From: Phaeotremella fagi | Lineage: Eukaryota; Basidiomycota; Tremellomycetes; Tremellales; Phaeotremellaceae | Length of the DNA: 64,000 nucleotides | Assembly (NCBI GenBank): GCA_001599715.1 | Contig: BCHU01000012.1 | Span: 868,001-932,000 of the forward strand | Direction of reading: 5' to 3' | Part shown: positions 56,109-64,000 of the stretch, piece by piece | Numbering within the stretch: position 1 is the first letter of the stretch | Layout: each line of letters starts with the position of its first letter | Notes under the pieces: model-generated | What the model was told of the DNA's origin: nothing | Databases searched by the model: none | What the model saw: the letters and a program-made list of their open reading frames with translations, nothing else | Made by a program: the position numbers and the translations under genes

Positions 56109-57677
56109 TCAAGCTTTAACTTCCTCCTTGGTTTCACCGTTGGCGGTCTTAGCCTTCTTCTTCTTTGGTGCTCTTAAAGGTTGAGTGATGAGGGTTTTAA
56201 CAGCTTCATCTTGGATTGATTTAGTTGAACTGACTTTGTCACTGTGTGATTGTTAGCGTTGCCTTAAAGATGGCTGCAAACGACTTACGCTGAATACCAA
56301 ACTGGAGCTGGAGACAACAATAATGGACCAGCTGGAAGGAGAGCAACTTGAGAAGAAATCAGTTTTCGATTCCTAGAGTCCAGACGTTCAACTTACGAGT
56401 GAAGAAGAACTCTGCGACGATGGTACCTGCAGGTGTTTGGACGATTTCGTAAGGTTTAAGCAGACCTATGATAGTGTTACTTTGGATTCTTGAAAATCAA
56501 ACAAGACACCTACCATGTTGAACAGCTTCTGAAACACCCATTCTTGCTCTCTTCTCATCCTCTAAAGCTCTAAGAGTGAAGGGGAAAGGTCCAGCTTTCT
56601 TTTGAATTTCAGAGTAGACAGCACGAGAAGTCTTCATCTTGAGTTGATAGTTGACATCGGTAGCTCTTTTGTAGATTGAAGTTCTTGATGGATCTGGTTT
56701 AGCCTAAGAAATTGATAGTCATTTAAAAAGCCAATCGTAAGCACATCCGTCCGACCTACCTTTCCATCAGCACCGGTGACAATCAGAATGTCAACACCGT
56801 AAACCTCTCCTTCAGCGAAAGTAGCGGATTCATGTTCTCTCTTAAGTTCAGGTGAAGGGTTGAGTAGAATTCTTTTTTTACCATCGGTAACCTCCTTTTC
56901 ATGTTGACAACTCAACATTCCCTCGACACCTGAACAACCATAATCTTTAGCGATTTTTTCAACGGCTTCAGTTACATCCCAGTTTTTGTTATCAACTTTG
57001 ATAGTTCTCATGGCGACTTGAGCAGCGTCGTAAGCAGCTTTAATAACGTCAGCGGCTAATCCATCGGTTTTAGATCCAAGATGTAAAGTTTCAGCGTGGG
57101 TGACGGCGTAGCCATCAAGTTGAACACCGAGCATTACTTTGACGACGTCTCCATCTTTAAGAATAACTTCTGGATCGGATGGGAGTGGTGAGAAATGTGA
57201 AACTACGTTGTTGATGGAGATTGAAGTTGGGAATGCGAGACCTTAGATTTTTGGGTCAGACGACTAATTACTCAACTTGTTCAAGTCCCACTTGCCTTTA
57301 GAAATTTTGACACCATTTTTGGATTTGTTCCATAATGGTGCAACGGCATCAGCGACAAGTTTATCACCCCTGTAGAGTGTGTCAGTGAAGGTAACAACGT
57401 AGAACGCAGAAATGGCCACTCACTCGATACATAGATCCAAAACTTTCTTTCCGGATGCAACAGATGGAATGAGCTTTTTCAAAACTTCACCTAAAACTTG
57501 ACCAGCAGAAGTGTACTTTGTAAGACTAGAGTAGTTAGATGGTCAACATGAGTGGGATATCATGCATGATATAAATTGGACTCACGCATCGTTACCAAGA
57601 CCTTTCTCCTCTTCCTTTACTTCTTCAGTAACGGGTTGAGCTGTTTTTTTAAGTTCAACAGCGGGTTCGGTGGACAT
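56109..57677 (-). CDS. PA2G4/EBP1-type protein (S. pombe Cdb4 homologue)
   Basis: Eight exons (57677-57586, 57525-57424, 57369-57296, 57241-56760, 56703-56514, 56465-56397, 56346-56289, 56241-56109) encode 399 residues. The fold is methionine-aminopeptidase-like (ISINNVVSHFSPLP, DGDVVKVMLGVQLDGYAV, TFAEGEVYGVDILIVTG) with the catalytic metal ligands absent, as in the family. It ends in a Lys-rich tail (RAPKKKKAKT) that in EBP1 contacts ribosomes and RNA. The protein associates with ribosomes near the tunnel exit and affects growth; S. pombe Cdb4 was described as binding curved DNA. The third intron (57242-57295) has a GC donor (GCAAGT). Confidence 0.94.
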
Positions 57678-57977
57678 TTTTGAGATGTGTTGTTGGTGAT
57701 ATTTCTGTTTTGTTATCGATTCTTTGTGATCTCCTTAACTTTTACTTTGGTGAATGGATTTACAAAGGAGAGGTTAGAATGTAAGAAATAAATGAATGAA
57801 TATGAACGAATCTATCTACATGCAAAATGACGTTCACTATGTAAAAAATAATCCCGCGAATTTCCGTTTCTATGGCATCTGAGTGAGTTTAATCTCGCTA
57901 CTCTGGATGCTGTCTCCCTGCTCTCTTCTCTCCACCCCACTCCCACTCCTACTCCTACTCCTACTCCCACTCTACCA
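57678..57977. other. Intergenic region with CTCCTA tract
   Basis: Between the start of the PA2G4 gene and the stop of the GT8 gene, both minus. A C/T/A hexanucleotide tract lies at about 57941-57972, just past the GT8 stop. No gene is supported. Confidence 0.5.
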
Positions 57978-59182
57978 TCACCTATGCACAGTAGCATCAA
58001 CTTGTCTCCATCCACTATCTTCACCTTCGTTCTTCATCTCTTCCAACATCTGTTCATAAGCTATCCACCACCATTCATGTACTTCATCGTATTCCGTTAT
58101 ATTCCTTTGTGGTCCCGTGTTACGAACTGTGAATAGCAACGATGGCGGTAAATCGTCTTTAGCTATCGAAGCGATAGTCGGTTCAGTTGGAAGTGTCGTT
58201 GGTCTTTTGTTCCATGGTTTAGCTAGACTGTTTCATGAGAAAACGATCAGTAAATCGATTTGAACCTGGTGCAATAAACCAACTCACATGTAATGTATCA
58301 AACGAACTTCAGTATCAGACCATAAAGTTGGATGAACAGCACGAATAGTTTTTAAAGCGTTACACCACCAAGGTAAAGGTTTCCATTTACCTTTAAACAT
58401 GACAGCCAAAGCGTCTTGATCAGGGAATCTGAATCCAGAAACTAAAGGTGAGGTGTTCAAGAAATTTATTATAAACTCCATTGTAGTTTTTGACGGTGTT
58501 AAAATCACTAAACCAGAGTTGAGTAAATGACTGGTTCTTGGATCATCAGCTGTAGGGATAGGTGGTCCATCAATTGTAGTCGGTGCCATTTGTTTACCGA
58601 ATGAACAATTTGCAGGAATCCTATATCATGCAGTTAGTTTAACATCGTTGAACAACCAGACTTACCAATCGGTTGGATAATCTGGAATCTTGAACGGATT
58701 ACATGTACAAGCTGGAGCAGAAGCTATCCAATCGTTTGGCAATTCCAAATCAAACAACTCATCCATAGGTCTCAAAAAGATCATATCAGAATCAATCATG
58801 ATCAAACGTTCGTATTGAGTTAAACCGAAAACCTGTAACTTCGTCCAAGTATCTCTGAACCTTGCAAAAGCTTCATCGAACCCTTTATGATTTTCTGGAT
58901 CTAATCTTGGTATATCGAGGATTTGTATCCCTTGATTGATGATAATTTTACGTGATGATTCAGGTAGATCTTCTGTTGCGAGGACTATCAGAGGATATTT
59001 GGAGACAGCTCTTAGAGTTCTCCAAAGTGTCAAAACACCTGTAGAAGCGATACAAAAGATGTTGATCAGAACACGTTCTCGATCGGAAGCTTCGAGTTTC
59101 ACTTACCTGAGAGATAGGCTTCATTGGTTATGAGAGTTGCCCAAGCTTTTGTAGTTTTATCATCTTGATCATCTAAAGACAT
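57978..59182 (-). CDS. Glycosyltransferase family 8 (glycogenin/galactinol synthase-like)
   Basis: Four exons (59182-59107, 59038-58666, 58620-58288, 58227-57978) give 343 residues. The GT-A fold is indicated by ATLITNEAYLSGVLTLWRTLR, the metal-binding DxD in LIMIDSDMIFLRPMDELF, NSGLVILTPS, FPDQDALAVMF and VRLIHYILAKPW. No signal peptide or membrane segment is present, so it acts in the cytosol using a UDP-sugar. The acceptor is not evident; relatives make galactinol or prime glycogen. It is divergent from the SDR-exostosin fusion gene across a 490-nt shared upstream region. Confidence 0.91.
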
Positions 59183-59671
59183 TGTGGTGAGAGAGTTGAG
59201 GTGGTGAGAAGATGATGTTTAATGTTTCCAATGAAACTGACGATCAAATATATGTTGCCAGGTGAACTTGAACTTGACGCCGTACCGCAAACTGTCGGGA
59301 TCGCCGATGAGATCTTAGATCGTTGTTGGTTGATATTTCTTGGTTGTTTTCGGCTTTCTCTCTACTTATAACATGATTAGTTGTCTTCATGACGGATATC
59401 ATCTCATGATTCTACTCTACTAAAATGTCAAGTAATACTTATTAGATATAAAGTTCAATATCCACACTGAATAACGCTTTGTTGATGTTCAATCAAGCCA
59501 AGCACAGTCAAGTGTTTCAAGTCAGTAAAGCGAGTAATCAATCAATCAATCAAGATCTTAGTCTGTGTGAGAATTTAACCTACGATGATGGTTAAATCAA
59601 AGGAATACTCATATCATTTACTTTTACTTACATCTTATCTAATGATATCTTTTGAATAACACTCATCTACA
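59183..59671. promoter_or_regulatory. Shared upstream region of two glycosyltransferase genes
   Basis: Divergent promoter of 489 nt between the GT8 gene and the SDR-exostosin gene. It includes an AATC tract (59538-59550). No factor site is assigned. Confidence 0.45.
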
Positions 59672-62600
59672 ATGCGCTTCTCAAGTCCAAGACTACTTCT
59701 ACGTCGCTTACAACTCAACATCAAAACAATCTTATTTCTTTTCTCTTTTTCAGCAGCTCTCCTATGGTCCTTTACATCCATCACGGTGAGTTCTGTTTTG
59801 ATTTCTTCGTATACCCCCCGTTGAATCAATAATAGGGTAACAAACGACTGGAAACCCTATCATTCAACCATAATAACTGGATACAGGGAGATCATTCTCA
59901 AAGTCAACCACGAAAAATCATCATTACTGGAATCCTCGATTCTCTAGGTGAGTCCATAACATTTTCTTTCATGTGCAGAAAGGGGACATGAACTTCTAAC
60001 TCCCCTTTCTACAGGTCAAACAGTTATTGAAAGAATCTCTCAATCTTATACTTTAACCGTTGTCAGTGAATTGGCCACAGAATTACAAGACTTCAATGAC
60101 AACAACCACGTTGAAACAATATATATCGATCACAACGATCCATCTTCGTTCTCAGAAATCTTAACACCGGATGTTGTAGGAATCATCAATATTGTCTCTA
60201 CATGTCGACCTCGATGGTGCGAAGATTACGAACAGGAATGCGAGAAAATCATCGTGGGAAGGACAGAACGGATTTTGGATTTGTTTGACAACAACGACAA
60301 TACTCTATCTGAATTATCACAGACCCCTTGGCTTCTACACATCTCCTCAACCGGTGCTCAAAACATTCATCTCACGACGGATTACTTGCAAACTCTCAAC
60401 AAATGTCATCAACATCAATCATCCGCTGAAAAACTCATCTCAAAAGCAGTAGATCAAGCTCATCTCCATGGTCAAAATCTACGTGCCAACGTTCTTCGAA
60501 TCCCATCTGTATACGGTGCGATAAACGACGACTCGGATAGAGTGGTACCAACCTTTGTTAGATCTTCTCTCGCCGATCTTTCTATCCAAATCACGGGGAA
60601 GGAGACGGAAGTTGATTTAATACATGTGGATGATTTCGTGGGATCTATCGTAGATGGTATAGACCGAATTGAAAAGATACGTCAATCTCCCTTCTCACCA
60701 TGGCGGAAGAAGACTTTACTGGAGACATTCGATGTTGTTTCGCCAGATGGACCGATACGACTGGCTAGATTAGCAGAAATGGTGATCCGTATGACACACT
60801 CTGCGTCTCCCATCCAAACTCTACCTGAAAATCCTATCTACTCACCCTCAACCCTTTCCGCATCTCAATCACCTTTCACACCAACCATCTCACTCTCCAA
60901 AGGTCTCGAAGACTATGTCAACGAATACCAAAGTTCGTTCCTAGAATATTCCCAAAACTTCATAAATCAACATTGCACTCCGCCAACGACCCCCGATATC
61001 GAAAACAACCAGTTATCAAGATTAGATGGATGTTTGGTTCATCTAGGTGTCAACGTTAACGGCGACATTCACCAGTTGCGTCAATCTGGACCACACGCTA
61101 ATGGGAGTCAGTTATTTCCCGATGGACTCGTTCATAATGTATGGGGAAAGATCGAAACGGTTTTTAATTCTGCCAAGATTCTCGTTGAATACAAGGAGGA
61201 TCAAATTCGGTTCAAGGTTGAAGGGCACGATATAAATCTAAGTGAGGATTCAATGGGGTATGGTGTAGCGACTTCTTTCAGACTAGAAGTGAGTGATTGA
61301 TAACATATCATGCTGAAGTATTCAGATGGAACCTAATTCACCAGCTTTTCGACTCGTCGAAACTGCTTCAGGAGAAATGGTCATCAGTGATGGCAAAGCA
61401 TTCTCCTTATCCCCTATCTCGAATGATTACTCGTGGAGAATGACTCCGTTATGCTGTCCCCGTCCAAGTCCATGGCCATTTTTGAAAGATGATTGTGAGT
61501 TGGATGAAAAATCCAACTGACTAACAGATATCGATTCTGATATCCGTTGGGGATCACGTAACACTATGCCTTTCAATTCCACCAATCGCCTTTATCGTTG
61601 TGACGCTGTGGCTAAAGCAAAGGAACGGATAGAACGACTCTCTTCATCCGAACAAAACGTCGAACCAGTGTATGGTGATTATGTTGGATGGAGTAAACGG
61701 GATTTACCTATTTGTTGGAACGATTGCGATAGTCCAACTATCTGTATCCAAACTGGATCATGTCGTTGTGTCAACAGTGACAACTGCGTTCGAAATCACC
61801 CATCCGCATCATCTCAAGAAACATCCTCATCGGTCGAAAGTCGATTATCGAAAATGTCGAAACAAATATCTTGGAAACAACTGCTACTTCCCGAAGGACG
61901 TAGACAAATTGATTTATCTCCTTCACCACTGAAAGTGCATGTTGTTACTGGATACGTCAACGAAAGTGCAGCTACCAACGACCCGTGTCATACTCTCAGA
62001 CGTAGACACTGTTTTTCAAGCGATTACGTCTTGTACAGCGCTTTACGACATACCTCGGTACCTGTCGAAGAAGCTGAATTGATTGTTCATCCAATATATC
62101 AACCCGGTCAATGGTGCGGATACGATTCTGCCAAAGAAATTTGGGACGTTGCGAAACATTATCCTAAAAATATACCAATAGCTTTTGCTCTCACTCATGA
62201 TTTTGGTGTACATTGGGATTTCGAATGGTAAGCCAGGTTCAGTGATTGGTGGTTACAAACACCACTAATTAAATTCTCAGGGATCCTTGGACATACCGTC
62301 GACCACATACAAAACCTTTCCCCTTGGCACCTTTTGTCGATAGAAGTATCATTTGGTCGGTGAACGCAGATTATGACCTCCCAAGATCAAGAGGTCAACG
62401 GGATGTAACGATCCCGACTCGATCATGTTTAACCTCCAAACTTGAAGCAGCTTTTTCAGATATCAATAAAGTCAAACCCATCTCAGAAAGGAAAACGTTC
62501 ATCGATTTCGCTGGTACGATCTGGGGAGCTGGGATGTATCTCCGTCAAAGATTACAATGCGATAAAGGAGATAGTTTGGGTGAATCGAAACCTTACTATG

Positions 62601-63074
62601 GACCTGATGATTTTTTGAATTTATTGAATGACACTCGTTTCTGTCCTGCACCAAGGGGAACTGCGGGTATGTACTGAAACCCAAAATGTTGAATTTATTG
62701 ACCTCTCGTCAGGATGGTCAGGAAGAGCTTTGGACGCAATCTACGCCGGATGTATACCAGTTTTCATGGCAGAAGGTTCATTACCACCCTTCTCGGATCT
62801 AATCGATTGGACCCAAATTTCGGTCAAAGTGGATTCACTAGATGTTGATCATTTAGAAGAGATCTTGTCGAAAATTCCTTTGGAGAAATTAGAGATTATG
62901 CAAGCTAACCTGATGGTTATTAGAGAAGCTTTCATTTATCCCTCGAATGAACGTACGAAGGATGAATTGAATAGACGAGGTCCTCTCTTCTTTACTCTTC
63001 ATTCTACTAGAATGAGATTACAGACTGTTTATCCTTCAATTCGTCATGAAATGGATTGGGAACTTGGTTTATAG
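59672..63074 (+). CDS. SDR epimerase-like / exostosin (GT47) fusion, type II membrane protein
   Basis: Seven exons (59672-59787, 59836-59947, 60015-61288, 61326-61495, 61528-62227, 62281-62666, 62713-63074) give 1039 residues. A signal anchor spans about residues 18-35. Residues about 64-330 resemble an NAD-dependent epimerase/dehydratase: KIIITGILDSLGQTV and LRIPSVYGA, with a conserved VDLIHVDDFV. The active-site YxxxK appears replaced (SSAEKLISKA, near residue 212). A middle part of unknown nature follows. Residues about 690-1030 look like exostosin (HVVTGYVNES, WSVNADYDLPRSRG, CPAPRGTAGWSGRALDAIYAGCIPVF). It would sit in the Golgi and transfer a sugar to a surface glycan. Confidence 0.85.
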
Positions 63075-63185
63075 AGGGTTTTCTGTTACTGTTTATATCG
63101 TGAATAAACATATATATTTTCTGGGATTTTATCATAGATTGATTGACACATGCATACATTTCTGATAGACTAATCCTATATCGAC

Positions 63186-64000
63186 CTACTCTTTCTCGAC
63201 TTCTACTGCATAAACATGACGTTGACCTTCCCAATTACCACTGAAAATCAACCATTTACCATCAGGAGTGAAATTCGCGTTTGGTTCAAGCTTGTAATCC
63301 TGCCCACTCAGATTGACCAATTTCTCCGATTCCATCACTTGACTCTTGATCAAACCTGGTGATGGATCACCCTGGATTCCTGCGACGGAGGGGACATCTC
63401 TAGGTTTAAGTAGGTATAACCACTTTGCGTTTTTAGCTCGTGCCACCATTTCTTCATCACTTCCATCGCCGGAGAATAAATGATTTGTTGGACTCGAATG
63501 ATAATGAACTGACCACTCGTCTCTTTCCAAATGACAATAAGTTCTCTGACCATCCGAAATTCTGTATCCCGCAACAATGAATTTTTCACCTCGAGGTTGT
63601 TGAACATCATACCAAACAGTTTCTCCATCATGTGACCACCATTCATGTCCAGCTATCTCCATCTCAATGGTTCTAGTATGAATCTTGATTGGAATTCGTT
63701 TATCCAATCGAATCATCCAAAGTCGATCAACTTTATGCCATGCACCTTCATGACAATACATCAAGAGATTCGGATCAGTCGGTGAAAAAAGTAAATGATT
63801 CAACCAATTTGTCGATGAATGGATATTCCTCCTTTCGCCCGTTTTGATGTTGAGTGTATAAATCGTCATTGGGATTTTGGCTTCTAAGCGTTCATTCAAC
63901 CTAACCTCTTTGGCGTCTGCATAAGTCATTGGTGTACCGTCTGGCCAAGTTCCTGCATAATCGACCTGATCAGTTCCGGGATTTCGTTTACCAATGCCAT
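63186..64000 (-). CDS. Oligogalacturonide lyase, PL22 (partial, 5' end beyond window)
   Basis: The open frame runs from the stop at 63186 past the right window edge; about 270 residues are visible. Motifs match the beta-propeller lyase family PL22: CHEGAWHKVDRLWMI, IAGHEWWSHDGETVWYD, HYHSSPTNHLFSGDG and DGKWLIFSGNW. These enzymes cleave short oligogalacturonates inside the cell by beta-elimination, using Mn2+ held by histidines and a glutamine. It points to growth on pectin or plant debris. Upstream codons to the edge (GTDQVDYAGTWPDGTP) are in frame, so the Met at 63929 is internal. The stop is convergent with the SDR-exostosin gene, 111 nt away. Confidence 0.9.
   Translation of the reverse strand, partial: GIGKRNPGTDQVDYAGTWPDGTPMTYADAKEVRLNERLEAKIPMTIYTLNIKTGERRNIHSSTNWLNHLLFSPTDPNLLMYCHEGAWHKVDRLWMIRLDKRIPIKIHTRTIEMEIAGHEWWSHDGETVWYDVQQPRGEKFIVAGYRISDGQRTYCHLERDEWSVHYHSSPTNHLFSGDGSDEEMVARAKNAKWLYLLKPRDVPSVAGIQGDPSPGLIKSQVMESEKLVNLSGQDYKLEPNANFTPDGKWLIFSGNWEGQRHVYAVEVEKE

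Noticed and set aside
1..64000. CRISPR arrays, rRNA genes, insertion sequences or intact transposons
   Set aside because: None seen; no spaced direct repeats, no transposase, reverse transcriptase or integrase ORF, and the gene content is nuclear fungal.

Overview
The window is a piece of nuclear chromosome from an intron-rich fungus, most likely a basidiomycete yeast or dimorph of the Tremellomycetes. The evidence is gene content (importin beta, cytochrome P450 reductase, prefoldin 3, ATP synthase subunit h, ARID/RSC9-like subunit, GPI-type cupredoxins, oligogalacturonide lyase), very many small introns with GTRNGT donors and CTRAC branch sites, and compact gene spacing. The species is not identified. 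Gene models were assembled by eye. For nearly every multi-exon gene the summed exon length is an exact multiple of three, which is the main internal check.

Layout. 1-12.7 kb: an unidentified partial gene, an ELL-type elongation factor, two copies of a CCCCTAA-rich (telomere-like) repeat, glutaredoxin, a RhoGEF, a CNNM/Mam3 CBS-domain membrane protein with 15 tiny introns, NADPH-P450 reductase, a UCH37-type deubiquitinase and ATP synthase subunit h. 13.4-26.2 kb: an ARID/zinc-finger chromatin protein, a tandem pair of unrecognised paralogues, a NAPE-PLD-like metallohydrolase, an Ish1/Msc1-repeat stress protein and a C2-domain protein. 26.2-34.3 kb: an accessory-looking block with an unrecognised family of intronless paralogues (three intact, two frameshifted, one possible relic) and an unrelated orphan gene. 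34.8-45.1 kb: importin beta-1, a small basic protein, prefoldin 3, two tandem GPI-type cupredoxins, a mitochondrial fission protein (MTFP1) and an intron-containing tRNA. 45.8-64 kb: a Ser-rich membrane protein, a GH5 exo-glucanase, a J-domain protein, an unrecognised Ser-rich protein, a DUF676 lipase, PA2G4/Cdb4, a GT8 glycosyltransferase divergent from an SDR-exostosin fusion, and a partial PL22 lyase.

The genes are mostly independent housekeeping loci. Functional neighbours are limited to the tandem duplicates and to the carbohydrate-related genes near the right end. The most unusual signals are a predicted one-nucleotide exon at position 6725 in the Mam3-like gene, inside a conserved GEIIPQ motif; a strong cluster of introns of 32 nt; other microexons of 5, 10, 13, 14 and 17 nt; the 26-34 kb orphan family; and the telomere-like repeat pair.
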